NCBI GenBank assembly: GCA_910579645.1
Contig: CAJTVK010000003.1
Location: 12,360 to 76,359 of the forward strand
Origin: an uncultured Lachnospiraceae bacterium
GTDB lineage: Bacteria > Bacillota > Clostridia > Lachnospirales > Lachnospiraceae
Length of the DNA: 64,000 nucleotides
Reading direction: 5' to 3'
The notes under the pieces were generated by a model that saw only the letters and a program-made list of their open reading frames with translations, was not told where the DNA came from and ran no database searches. Made by a program: the position numbers and the translations under genes. This document shows, one piece after another, positions 51,740 to 61,089 of the stretch (the first letter of the stretch is position 1; each line of letters opens with the position of its first letter).

Positions 51740-53567
51740 GAACTGCCAATGCTCCCGGCAGCGCAAACCATAAAATCAGCACATACCTTGGCAGATATGT
51801 GGGCCCCAATATTACGGTCAGCCATACCAGCAGCAGCATGGCAAAAGGAAGCAGCAAGCCGCGCTCCCGCTTATAATAAGCATACCCGCCGGCAAACGCA
51901 AATACCCAGAAAAGAAAACCCGGAGAAAACAGCATGGACAATACGGGAATCTTCTGCTGGGCAATTTCCAGCGACATCTTCCGGTACCACTCCTCCAGCC
52001 AAGGGATTTTTCCCGCCCGTTCCCCCGGCTGCTCTACCTCATAGCCGAAAAACGAACTGTCCTCATAGGTAAAAGTGAACATTCCGTTCCCCCGGTACAC
52101 ATCGATTACCGTATCGGGATACCAAAAACCGTAAGAAGTCATGAACCATGCATTTATATAGGTAAACGGATGCTGCCGCCCCACTTCCGCCCAAAGGCCG
52201 ATATACTTTCCCGGATCCGCCGAAAACGCCTCATTGTCAAACCACCGTTTCACGCCGTCCGACACCTTGGCCGTGTAATAAGGCAGTACCTCCTCCGGCA
52301 GAATTTCGTACAGATTTTTTTTCTGTTCCCCGCTCAGGCTGTCCCCCTCATAGTACCACACCCTTGCCAGCTGCTGGATAGGCACCGTAAGCATTTCCTG
52401 GCTCCCGGACTCCTGCGCGCCCACTGCCCTTGCCAAACCCGCAGAAAGCAGAAAATACACCCCGAACACCGTTCCCAGCAATGCCGCCAGCCGCCGCCGG
52501 AATCCCCTGCCGTAAAAAAGCAGCATGACCGGAACCAATACAAGGAACGCATACATTCCGTTATGCCGGAAACTCATCATAACCAAAGTGCTTCCACCGA
52601 AAACCGCCATTTTCTCCCGGCTGGCGAAAAAAGCTTCCGGCCGCTTCCCCAGTTCCGTCAGAGCCGTCAGAAGAATCAGCAGCGCGCCGCTGAAAATTCC
52701 GTCCTTGGCCGAGCAGAGCACAAACATCACGTTCACCGGGAAAAAGGCAAAATACAATGCGCCGCATACCCGCATCCAACCGGAAACACCCGACTTTTTC
52801 ATATACTCCAATACATACGCAAACACCGCTGCCATAAACAGCATCTGAAGCAAGGTATAGGCTCCGATTCCCGCATTATAAGATCCGGTAAGCTTATGCA
52901 CTGCCTGTATCACCCCGCCCAGCAGCAGCACATGGGGCAGGGGATGATGCGTCGTAAACTGCCGGGTCTGCACCTGTACCAGTTCATCCTGTGCATCATA
53001 GACAAAAAACCCCGGATATACGGCCAGATATACCGGCAGCCAGCAAAGCAGGAAAAAGCATACGGTAACTGCCGCCCGCGTCTTCCCCGGCAAAGCGTCC
53101 CATTTCCTCAGCCGGTTCCCTTGGCCCGTCCGTCCTCTTTTCTCCAGCCTCATCCAACCATAGTATACCCAGAATGTAAGCATTGCCGCCCAGGCCAATG
53201 CCGAAAGCCACATTGCCCCGTCCCGGAAATTCACATTTTCTTTCCGGTCCAGCTGCACGCCGAAAGCAATGCCGAAAGAAAATAAGGAGGCCCACACCGC
53301 TGCCGCTGCCAGCCGCCGCCGCATTTCTTTCCCTTTGCCCGCTTTTCCTGCTTTCTGCCTTTCCTGCCATACCCCGCCCACTGCATAAAAGCACAGCAGC
53401 CAGAACATTCCGAAAGCCAATACACTGAACCAGCTGTTGCTTACCGCCAGCGTATTTCCTTTCAGCCCCAACATATGCGGCAGCCCGGCCGCCGCCGCCA
53501 GAGCCAGCCCGCCGGACGCTGCCGCTATCCTATGGTTTTCCCTATCATTCCCCTGCTTATTCCGCAT
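51723..53567 (-). CDS. DUF6020-like GT-C membrane protein
   Basis: A 614-residue protein with about 12 membrane spans. The first large outside loop has YPGFFVYDAQDELVQVQTRQ (about 184-203) followed by FTTHHPLPHVLLLGG, the signature of DUF6020, a family with GT-C-like acidic residues thought to be glycosyltransferases that use polyprenyl-phosphate sugars. SAKDGIFSGALLILL and FRHNGMYAF are further typical segments. The start is ambiguous: ATGs at 53585, 53579 and 53567 are in frame, and AGGA precedes only the last. It overlaps the stop of the GNAT-GT2 gene by 11 bases. It may add the sugar carried by that enzyme's lipid product. Confidence 0.75.
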   Translation of the reverse strand: MRNKQGNDRENHRIAAASGGLALAAAAGLPHMLGLKGNTLAVSNSWFSVLAFGMFWLLCFYAVGGVWQERQKAGKAGKGKEMRRRLAAAAVWASLFSFGIAFGVQLDRKENVNFRDGAMWLSALAWAAMLTFWVYYGWMRLEKRGRTGQGNRLRKWDALPGKTRAAVTVCFFLLCWLPVYLAVYPGFFVYDAQDELVQVQTRQFTTHHPLPHVLLLGGVIQAVHKLTGSYNAGIGAYTLLQMLFMAAVFAYVLEYMKKSGVSGWMRVCGALYFAFFPVNVMFVLCSAKDGIFSGALLILLTALTELGKRPEAFFASREKMAVFGGSTLVMMSFRHNGMYAFLVLVPVMLLFYGRGFRRRLAALLGTVFGVYFLLSAGLARAVGAQESGSQEMLTVPIQQLARVWYYEGDSLSGEQKKNLYEILPEEVLPYYTAKVSDGVKRWFDNEAFSADPGKYIGLWAEVGRQHPFTYINAWFMTSYGFWYPDTVIDVYRGNGMFTFTYEDSSFFGYEVEQPGERAGKIPWLEEWYRKMSLEIAQQKIPVLSMLFSPGFLFWVFAFAGGYAYYKRERGLLLPFAMLLLVWLTVILGPTYLPRYVLILWFALPGALAVLVNNG

Positions 53568-55041
53568 CGTCCTGCCCATCTTCATTTACCGTTTCCCGTA
53601 TCACAAACTGGGGGGAATTGTTCATGGCAATATACATCCTCCCCACATATTCCCCTACCAAGCCAAGCATTACCATTGTCATGCCGCCCATAAATACAAT
53701 AGCTGCCATCAAAGAACTGAATCCTACCGGCACATCCGGATTGAGCAGCCGTTTTATGACCGTATAAATACCGTAGATAAATCCTCCTGCCGAACAGGTA
53801 CAGCCAATGACGGTGGCAATCCGCAGCGGCTTCACGCTGAATGCGGTAAAACCGTTGAACCAAAGCCCCAGAAGCTTTCCCAACGTATATCCCGAAGTGC
53901 CCACTTCCCGTTCCCTGTGATTCACTGTCACATTGCTGATTTTTTTCGTAGTCCGCAGCACCAGACCAATCACATAAGGATAGGCATTCGTATATCGTTT
54001 CATCTCCTCCACCACAAACCGTTTGGCGGCAAAATAACTGGACACATACAAATCCTTCGGTTTCCCCAGCATCACCTTCGCCATTTCCTCATTGACCCAG
54101 CTGCCAAAGTTCCGGAACGTAGAATGCCGCTTATGTTCATATTTTGCATAAACCACATCGGAACCCTCTTCGATTCCCTGCAACAGCTTCCCCACCTCAT
54201 CGGCCGGGGTCTGTCCGTCGTCGTCCAGACAGACCACAATATCTCCGTCCACCTGATGAAAGCCGGCCATCAGTGCCGCATGCTGCCCGAAATTCCTGGC
54301 CAGGCTGATTCCCTTGATTCTCCGGTCCCCCTCCGCCAGTTTCCGGATCGTTCCGTAAGTGTCGTCCGGGGAACAGTCATTCACCAGAACAATTTCAAAA
54401 TCATAAGGCCTCCCTTCCCCGGCCAACGCTTCCATTGTAGCTTTAATTTCTTCCACTACCTTGGGCAGCGTGGCCTCTGACCGGTAACAGGGAATCACAA
54501 ACCCCACTTTCGTCCTTTTTTCCTTTGAAAGTTCCATAAAAAACATATCCTTTCTCTCTCCGTCAGAGCATTCCACGGCTTTCAGCACAGTCTCTTTCCG
54601 GAATCCTGCCTGCTCATAACTTTTCACTGCCGCCTCATTGTCCGTAAATGCCCGGAGCACCAGTTTATTCAGCCCCAGTTCCCCGAAGGCATATCCCACT
54701 GCCAGCCGGGCAGTCTCGGAACCGTACCCTTTCCCTACCGCATCGTCTTCCCCGATAAAAATGCCGTATTCCGCCTCTTTTTTCACTCGGTCGATATCCC
54801 GGAAGTAAACGCTCCCCACCGGACGCATATCCGCTTTCTCACAGATAATAAGCTGCACCACTTTACCGGTTTCCACCATGGATTCTATCCATTTTTCATG
54901 CCCGGCCGGCGTAAAAACTTCCCGGTAGATAAAATTCTTCCGAACTCTTTCATTATTTCTCCATTTCACAATATTGTCCGTGTCGGAACGTTTCATCTGC
55001 CGCAGTACGACAGCCTGTCCTGTTATCCTTATTTCCTGCAT
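53557..55041 (-). CDS. Fusion of a GNAT acetyltransferase with a GtrB/ArnC-like GT2
   Basis: A 494-residue two-domain protein. Residues 1-170 are a RimL/PseH-like GNAT: IVKWRNNERVRKNF (about 24-37) and GKGYGSETARLAVGYAF (about 104-120, acetyl-CoA loop) are clear. From about 177 a GT2 domain begins (KVGFVIPCYRSEATL), with VNDCSPDDT, ARNFGQHAALMAGF and CLDDDGQTP, as in GtrB, ArnC and dolichol-phosphate mannose synthases. Two C-terminal membrane spans (about 410-430 and 445-470) fit that family. It would acylate an amino sugar and load it onto undecaprenyl phosphate. It lies beside WecE and GtrA, which supports this. The ribosome site is weak (AAAGG, 12 bases). Confidence 0.9.
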   Translation of the reverse strand: MQEIRITGQAVVLRQMKRSDTDNIVKWRNNERVRKNFIYREVFTPAGHEKWIESMVETGKVVQLIICEKADMRPVGSVYFRDIDRVKKEAEYGIFIGEDDAVGKGYGSETARLAVGYAFGELGLNKLVLRAFTDNEAAVKSYEQAGFRKETVLKAVECSDGERKDMFFMELSKEKRTKVGFVIPCYRSEATLPKVVEEIKATMEALAGEGRPYDFEIVLVNDCSPDDTYGTIRKLAEGDRRIKGISLARNFGQHAALMAGFHQVDGDIVVCLDDDGQTPADEVGKLLQGIEEGSDVVYAKYEHKRHSTFRNFGSWVNEEMAKVMLGKPKDLYVSSYFAAKRFVVEEMKRYTNAYPYVIGLVLRTTKKISNVTVNHREREVGTSGYTLGKLLGLWFNGFTAFSVKPLRIATVIGCTCSAGGFIYGIYTVIKRLLNPDVPVGFSSLMAAIVFMGGMTMVMLGLVGEYVGRMYIAMNNSPQFVIRETVNEDGQDDAE

Positions 55042-55137
55042 CGCGTAGCCATACCTTTCTCTTTTCCTCAGAGACTGCCCGGAAGGAAAATCTTGCTGCA
55101 TTCACAGCATGTGCTGCACCATTCCTCTCCCTGAAAA

Positions 55138-57048
55138 TCATCCTCCGGTCACTTCCAGCTTATATACCCCTATTATCCCTGCCACCGTATCTTCCAGTTC
55201 CGGTTCCACGTCCCTGCCCCGCTCTTCAAAATACCTTTCAAAAGCTTCCGTCCCTTTCTGCAGTTCCGCCATCATATACACATTTTCCCTATACAGCAGA
55301 GCCTCCTCCATGGAAGCCAGGCCGAAAGCCTCCAGCTTTTTCCTATGGGTAGGGCTTTTCACCAGCCATCCGCCCATAATATCATAATTCCCCAAACTAT
55401 TATCCACATCCGCAAATATTTTTTCGGAATACCAAACGGAAAAGTAGGGCTCCGAAGGATAAGAAACGGAGGAATAGACATCTATAAAATAGAAACAATC
55501 CGGGTGGCTCCTGCTATACTCCTTCATCCCCTTATCCACCGCATTGGCCCCCATCCTTGCCGCATATTCTTTATCCGTCTCCGCAACGCACTCCCGCCCT
55601 GCCATGCCGCCGGCAAAGATTACCGCAGCCAGCAGCAATGCAGAGCACACCGCCCCTGCACCTTCCTGCAGGTTCCGCCCTGCAAGACGCGTCAATCCTG
55701 CCGGAGCCGATGCCCCGCGGAACGAAGCCTGCCGGTTGTTATCCCGGGATATCCCCGTTCCTCCGGCCGTTTCCGCCAGAAACATAGCAGACAGAATGCA
55801 CAGTTCCATCCAGTACAGCGAATGAGTAATACGCACCGGGTCCCTGCCCTTTATCAGTATAAACATCCACAAAGATGTCCTGACCGAAAACAGAAAAAAT
55901 AATTTTCCGGCTCCCGCCGCTGCCGACCGATAATCCCTGCGCCGTACCGCACCGGCCGCGGCGGCAAGAAACACTGCCCCATAGCCGGCAATAGCCAGAA
56001 AGTTCCAAGGATAATCGTCCGCCGCTGCCGACCCCGCAGGTTCCTTATGAAAGCTGCGGTATTTATAAAGTTTCAGCTTTTCCGCAAAAAGGCCGAAAAA
56101 GTCCTGCTTTTCCCCTTTCCGTGCCCTCTGGTACTCCGAAATCCTGTCCAAGTCCTCCGCGCAGAGAGTATCATCCAGCCCAAAATTGTACTGCTCTAAC
56201 AGCATCTCCTGCCCGCTCTCCGTCATCCCCAGACTCCGGTACAGTTCCTCATTGCCCTCATAAGACGGAATCCCCTGAAAATCATACAATTCGGTTCTGC
56301 TATTGAAAAAAGCCACATATTCTTTCCACTCCGGGCTGCCGAAAGCACATGCATGGATTCCCCAAGCCGCCAGCATCCCGGCCAGAATCCCGCCGAACAC
56401 GGTCAGATAAGCCTTGGCATTGCCCGGGGCAAACACCCTCTCTTCCAATGACCACCGGTACATCCCCGCCACGCAAATTAACGGCAGCAGCAGCAGCAGC
56501 ATCTCCGTCCGCAGCATATATGCCAATACGGCCAGAAGAACAGGCAGTATATTTCTCCTGACAAAATGCCCTTTTTCCTCCGCCGGCGAAGTCATAAACA
56601 GAAAAGCCGCCGTCCCGGCCAGCATGGCGCTGACAAAGGTATACTGAACAAACACCAGATGGGGCAGAAGCAGCAGCAGGACCGCCGTCCCTTCCGCCAA
56701 AGCCATGGCCGCTTTCCGCCAAATATTCTTTCCATACCGCAGGCTCCTCTCCGCCGCCAGCCATATGCTGCCGTACTGGCAGAGGCAAAGGAAGAATCCG
56801 TACACGGAAGCCTTCGGAAAGATACGGTATAAAAGGCTGAGCAGAAAACTTAACGGATAAAGCATCTGTATGTTATGCCCTTCCGGCACGCCGGTATAAA
56901 CGCCCGACAGAGTATCTTTCATCATCACATCGTCATTCAGATCAAAATAATAGTCATATCTTATGCCGGCAAACAACAATAACGCCAACAGCAGCAAGGA
57001 TGCCAGCAGCTGATTCTCATGCCGCCTGCACCAGCTTTTAAGCCCCAT
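55138..57048 (-). CDS. GT-C-like polytopic membrane protein
   Basis: A 636-residue protein with about 10-12 membrane spans. Directly after the first span comes FDLNDDVMMKDTLSGVY (35-51), an acidic motif in the first outside loop like that of GT-C glycosyltransferases. A large outside domain of about 110 residues is found near 245-345 and a soluble C-terminal domain from about 500 with SHPDCFYFIDVY. AAAGGAG precedes the ATG, and the start overlaps the WecE stop by 11 bases. I cannot assign a family with confidence. Its place between WecE and the GNAT-GT2 fusion suggests that it transfers the amino sugar or another polyprenyl-linked sugar outside the cell. Confidence 0.65.
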   Translation of the reverse strand: MGLKSWCRRHENQLLASLLLLALLLFAGIRYDYYFDLNDDVMMKDTLSGVYTGVPEGHNIQMLYPLSFLLSLLYRIFPKASVYGFFLCLCQYGSIWLAAERSLRYGKNIWRKAAMALAEGTAVLLLLLPHLVFVQYTFVSAMLAGTAAFLFMTSPAEEKGHFVRRNILPVLLAVLAYMLRTEMLLLLLPLICVAGMYRWSLEERVFAPGNAKAYLTVFGGILAGMLAAWGIHACAFGSPEWKEYVAFFNSRTELYDFQGIPSYEGNEELYRSLGMTESGQEMLLEQYNFGLDDTLCAEDLDRISEYQRARKGEKQDFFGLFAEKLKLYKYRSFHKEPAGSAAADDYPWNFLAIAGYGAVFLAAAAGAVRRRDYRSAAAGAGKLFFLFSVRTSLWMFILIKGRDPVRITHSLYWMELCILSAMFLAETAGGTGISRDNNRQASFRGASAPAGLTRLAGRNLQEGAGAVCSALLLAAVIFAGGMAGRECVAETDKEYAARMGANAVDKGMKEYSRSHPDCFYFIDVYSSVSYPSEPYFSVWYSEKIFADVDNSLGNYDIMGGWLVKSPTHRKKLEAFGLASMEEALLYRENVYMMAELQKGTEAFERYFEERGRDVEPELEDTVAGIIGVYKLEVTGG

Positions 57049-58168
57049 AAAACTCCTTTACTTTTCCGGCAATATAATCCACTTCTTCTTCCGTCAGCTT
57101 GTAGAACATAGGAAGCCGCAGCAGCCTTTCGCTTTCCTTAGTGGTATATTTGTCTTCCCCGTGAAATCGCCCGAATTTTATCCCTGCAGGGGCAGAATGC
57201 AGCGGCACATAGTGGAATACTGCCAGAATGCCGCTTTCCTTCAGAAAATCAATGAGCCGTCTCCGCTCTTCCAAATCCTTTGTCTTAATATAGAACATAT
57301 GGGCATTGTGCGTACATTCCTTCGGAATAAAAGGCAATTCTATTTTCCCTGCCTCGGCCAAGGGAGACAGCAGCTCCCAATACCTGTTCCATCTCGCCAG
57401 ACGGATTTCATTGATTTCGTCCGCCATTTCCAGCTGCGCATACAGATAAGCCGCATTCATGTCGCTGGGAAGATAAGAGGAACCATAGTTCATCCAACGG
57501 TACTTGTCCACCTGCCCACGGAAATATTTGCTCCTGTCCGTCCCCTTTTCCCGGAATATCTCCGCCTCTTCCACATATTTTGCGTCGCCAAGCAGCAGCG
57601 CGCCGCCCTCGCCCATACTGTAATTTTTTGTCTCATGGAAACTGAAGCAGCCGAAATCACCGATGGTGCCCAAGGCTCTCCCTTTATAGGAAGCCATAAT
57701 GCCCTGCGCCGCATCCTCCACCACATAAAGATTATGTCTCTTGGCAATATCCATAATTTTATCCATCTCACAGCCTACTCCGGCATAATGAACCACCGCA
57801 ATTGCCTTTGTTTTTGCGGTAACGGCATCTTCTATGAGATTCTCGTCAATGTTCATAGTATCCGGGCGGATATCCACAAATACCGCTTTTGCTCCTCTGA
57901 GGACAAAAGCGTCTGCCGTAGACACAAAAGTATAAGAGGGCATAATGACTTCGTCCCCCTCTTTGATTTCCGCCAAAAGAGCCGCCAATTCCAAGGCATG
58001 GGTACAGGAAGTGGTCAGAAGGCATTTCTCCGTGCCGGTTCTTTCCTCTATCCACTGACTGCACATTTTGGTAAATTTCCCGTCCCCGCATATTTTCTGA
58101 TCATCCACAGCCTGACGGATATATTCCATTTCTTTCCCCGTAAAAGGGGGTACGTTAAAATTAATCAT
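57038..58168 (-). CDS. wecE: dTDP-4-amino-4,6-dideoxyhexose transaminase, WecE/RffA type
   Basis: A 376-residue PLP aminotransferase, the exact usual length of WecE. INFNVPPFTGKEMEYIRQA opens the protein, TTSCTHALELAALL (52-65) binds phosphate, and the PLP lysine is K181 in SFHETKNYSMGEGG, a segment diagnostic of WecE. HYVPLHSAPAG near 335 is also characteristic. WecE makes dTDP-4-amino-4,6-dideoxygalactose from the 4-keto sugar. GGAGG lies about 6 bases before the chosen ATG. The genes for dTDP-4-keto-6-deoxyglucose synthesis are not in the window. The product is a likely substrate for the GNAT domain encoded two genes downstream. Confidence 0.92.
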   Translation of the reverse strand: MINFNVPPFTGKEMEYIRQAVDDQKICGDGKFTKMCSQWIEERTGTEKCLLTTSCTHALELAALLAEIKEGDEVIMPSYTFVSTADAFVLRGAKAVFVDIRPDTMNIDENLIEDAVTAKTKAIAVVHYAGVGCEMDKIMDIAKRHNLYVVEDAAQGIMASYKGRALGTIGDFGCFSFHETKNYSMGEGGALLLGDAKYVEEAEIFREKGTDRSKYFRGQVDKYRWMNYGSSYLPSDMNAAYLYAQLEMADEINEIRLARWNRYWELLSPLAEAGKIELPFIPKECTHNAHMFYIKTKDLEERRRLIDFLKESGILAVFHYVPLHSAPAGIKFGRFHGEDKYTTKESERLLRLPMFYKLTEEEVDYIAGKVKEFYGA

Positions 58169-58205
58169 AAATTTCCTCCTCCAATCCCATTCCTGTTTTA
58201 TTCTT

Positions 58206-59912
58206 TCACTGCCCTGCCGCCGTATAAACTCCGTAATTCTTATTTTCATACACGCAGACATAATGATGCGCTTCCATATAATCAAGGATTAAATCCGTCT
58301 TTGCCCCTTCTGCGGGCGGCTTTCCCGTATCGTGATGCAGAATCACCGCCGGCTCCCGGTTCAAAGCCGTCAATGCCTGATCCAAAGCCTCATAAGTATT
58401 GCTTGGAATCTCCGGCCAAGTAGTGAAAATAGCCGAAGGCACATCCAAAATATAGCTAAGTCCCGGGGCGTCCCCCCATATCAGCACCGGCTCCGCCGTC
58501 ACGCCGCTTTCGCCGCAGAAAGCAATCAGCCCCGTCAGGCTCTCCGCATTTTCCGCCGTGGTATACATTCCCCGCAGCACTTCACTGTTTTCCACCTTGG
58601 AATCCCTCGGCTCACCGTATATGCCGTCACGGAACACATAGTTCAGCCCGAATCCTGTTCCCTGCACCAATGTCATCCCCAAAATCAATGCCAAGAGCGA
58701 CTGCCAAGGAAAATGTACCGCCTTATTCCCGGCTCTCCGGAACAGACGGCAGCATGCCAAGAGCGTATACGGAGCCGCCAAAAACAGATTATTCATATTC
58801 TGATAAGTATAATTATTGCTTCCCAACGGAGTAATCAACAGAACCAGAAGCACCACGGCCGCCGCCGCCCGTTCCTTTTTATCCTTTGAGAAATATCCCA
58901 AGGCCCCTGCCGCCGCACAGAGCACAGACACAATGAGAAAAAGCATCATCCACTGAAAAATGCATCCTTCGTTATAATACCGCAGGGAAAACATGCCCCG
59001 CCCCCAGTAAAACCGCAGCAATACAAGAATCCCGGCACAATACAGAGCCTTCTTTGCTTTTTCGTATTTCCCCTTTTTCACGGAAAACAGCACAAAACCC
59101 GCCGCCGCACAGGGCACCATATAAGCCATCCATTTCAGCCCCGCCAGATATGCGCTGGCCGTGGACGAAACCATCCCCCATAAAGTATAGTCCGAGGCCT
59201 CCTCCGTCATCCCGAACAGACTTCCTGCCATGCTCCCGAATGCCCCCGCGCCGTATTTGGCCGCAATCACAAAAAGCACAAGGCCAAAGCCTGCCAGATA
59301 TCCGGCAAGACAAAGCCCTGTCCTTTTTAACGTCACCACTATCCGGTCCCTGCCCAGCCAGCCGGCATACCATACCGCCAAAATCAGCGCCGCCTCCGCC
59401 AGATTGGAAAAGCGCACCGTCACATTCAGCCCCAGGCAAATGCCCGCCAAAACATAACAAATGCCCCGCTCCGTAAACAATGCCTGACAGAGCAGCAGGC
59501 TCCCGGCCGCAAAAAGGAAATAAGTCAGATAATTATATAAGGTCGTAGTAGGGCACCAGCAAAGCCCCAGCGCAATCATTTCCCCGATAAATACAATCCA
59601 AGCCGGCATCCGCCTCGACAGTGCCCCATAGCAAATCAAAGCAATCGCCGCCGCCACCAGACCGGTATATAAATTCATCCCAAGCAAAGTATCTCCCATG
59701 GGCAGCTTCATGAAAAATGTGCCTGCCACATTGGCCAGATAAGTAGCCAGCACCCATGTCACATCCATTTCTTCCATAAAACGGTAGTACCCTAGGGAAT
59801 AAGTAGTATCCGTAATGTCTATTCCCTGATTCACCAACAGAAGCGGAAATGCCAGCAGCACCATAGGAAATACTATCCGATATAAAATTTTCCCGTATTC
59901 TCTCTGCCGCAT
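58206..59912 (-). CDS. GT-C-like polytopic membrane protein
   Basis: A 568-residue membrane protein with about 11 spans. The first outside loop holds NQGIDITDTTYSLGYYRF (28-45), with two Asp residues at the place where GT-C enzymes carry theirs. LYNYLTYFLFAAGSLLL and NVTVRFSNLAEAALILAVWY follow, and the C-terminal 120 residues form an outside soluble domain. AAGGAG stands 8 bases before the ATG at 59912. It is not related closely enough to its GT-C-like neighbours to be called a duplicate. It lies between an acyltransferase and WecE and may transfer a polyprenyl-phosphate-linked sugar; the function is unproved. Confidence 0.68.
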   Translation of the reverse strand: MRQREYGKILYRIVFPMVLLAFPLLLVNQGIDITDTTYSLGYYRFMEEMDVTWVLATYLANVAGTFFMKLPMGDTLLGMNLYTGLVAAAIALICYGALSRRMPAWIVFIGEMIALGLCWCPTTTLYNYLTYFLFAAGSLLLCQALFTERGICYVLAGICLGLNVTVRFSNLAEAALILAVWYAGWLGRDRIVVTLKRTGLCLAGYLAGFGLVLFVIAAKYGAGAFGSMAGSLFGMTEEASDYTLWGMVSSTASAYLAGLKWMAYMVPCAAAGFVLFSVKKGKYEKAKKALYCAGILVLLRFYWGRGMFSLRYYNEGCIFQWMMLFLIVSVLCAAAGALGYFSKDKKERAAAAVVLLVLLITPLGSNNYTYQNMNNLFLAAPYTLLACCRLFRRAGNKAVHFPWQSLLALILGMTLVQGTGFGLNYVFRDGIYGEPRDSKVENSEVLRGMYTTAENAESLTGLIAFCGESGVTAEPVLIWGDAPGLSYILDVPSAIFTTWPEIPSNTYEALDQALTALNREPAVILHHDTGKPPAEGAKTDLILDYMEAHHYVCVYENKNYGVYTAAGQ

Positions 59913-59935
59913 TTTCCCACTCCTTCCCGGCCGTG

Positions 59936-61069
59936 TCAGAATGCCCCGTCCAGTTCCCGCAGCCACGCCGCCAAGCGCGTCTTGGCCAGATATCTGCCGA
60001 TAAACCGGAATACATTCAGCCTTACCGCATCCACGAAAGTCCCTGCCAGATATACCACTGCCACCGAAACTGCCAGATTCAGAAGGAATCCCGCCAGCCC
60101 GGCATCTGCCCTCCGGCCAAGGAACTCCTCTATCCAGGCCACCCACTCATTCCGTATGTCCAGATGCTCATGGAACAGATATACCCCAAAGGTAAACATA
60201 GACATCCGGCATATGGCATCCGCCCTCTTCCCCTGCGGAATCTTCACATATCCGAAGGCCACGAATAAAGCCACCGCCCCCAGCAGGCATAATATATAAT
60301 TATAATGAAACGGTGCGGTAATATAATAAGCCAAAATCCCCAGTTTTCCGTGTCCCAGATATGCCGTTCCTACCACTGCGAAAATCAGCAGGCTGCAAAT
60401 CCCATAGCAAACCCAAGCCTTTTTCGCCGAATTCAGCAGCCCAATCCCATACCTCCTTATATACGCCGCCGCCAGATACACACATAAAAACCATCCGAAA
60501 TCATATCCGAAACGGTCTGTCACAAAATAAACCGGCAGTACGCTTTTGGGCACGCAGAACACAAAAAGCAGACCGGTCAAGGCAATCTGCATCTGCCTTT
60601 TGCTCATATATCTCACTGCCGTATTCAGGAAAGGCGTAAACAGGGAAAGCAGCACATAGGAAGTGGCAAACCAATAATGCTCTGCCTGCAGAGGAAAAAC
60701 ATAAGGAACCAGCGTATACCATCCGGATTCCCAACGGAAACTCCTTATGCCCAACATGACAAGCGGAACCGCCAGCGCATAGAAGAGCACCTGCCCGGCC
60801 AGCACAAGCACCCGTTTGAGCCGAAAACCTGCATCTGCCAGAAAATACCCGCTGATCAGCACATATACATTCACCGCCACGATGCAGAAAGACTCAATCA
60901 GCGTCCCTGCCACCTGCCTGCTGTCCGCCGCTTTCCCGGGTTCCAGAAGACTTCCCGTATGGCTTAAATAATGCAGCGTAATTACCATCAGCATCGACAG
61001 AATACGCAGCAATTCATAATTTGCCATCCTTTTCGGACGGCCTGTCTCAGGCCGAAACATCTCTCCCAT
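59936..61069 (-). CDS. Acyltransferase 3 family membrane O-acyltransferase
   Basis: A 377-residue protein with about 10 membrane spans. NYELLRILSMLMVITLHYLSH at the start contains the Arg and His of the acyltransferase 3 active site, and FCIVAVNVYVLISGYF in the next helices is family-typical. Such enzymes O-acetylate or O-succinylate sugars of surface glycans on the outer membrane face. The start at 61069 has GGGAGGG at about 7 bases; an ATG overlapping the GtrA stop lacks a site. It lies between GtrA and a GT-C-like gene, so it should act on the same glycan, perhaps at the stage of lipid-linked side sugars. The acyl group is unknown. Confidence 0.9.
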   Translation of the reverse strand: MGEMFRPETGRPKRMANYELLRILSMLMVITLHYLSHTGSLLEPGKAADSRQVAGTLIESFCIVAVNVYVLISGYFLADAGFRLKRVLVLAGQVLFYALAVPLVMLGIRSFRWESGWYTLVPYVFPLQAEHYWFATSYVLLSLFTPFLNTAVRYMSKRQMQIALTGLLFVFCVPKSVLPVYFVTDRFGYDFGWFLCVYLAAAYIRRYGIGLLNSAKKAWVCYGICSLLIFAVVGTAYLGHGKLGILAYYITAPFHYNYILCLLGAVALFVAFGYVKIPQGKRADAICRMSMFTFGVYLFHEHLDIRNEWVAWIEEFLGRRADAGLAGFLLNLAVSVAVVYLAGTFVDAVRLNVFRFIGRYLAKTRLAAWLRELDGAF

Positions 61070-61089
61070 GGATTCCCTCCCGAAAGCCG

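Noticed and set aside
57161..58423. A 420-codon plus-strand frame opposite wecE
   Set aside because: WecE motifs on the minus strand are intact and the plus-strand product has no family features.
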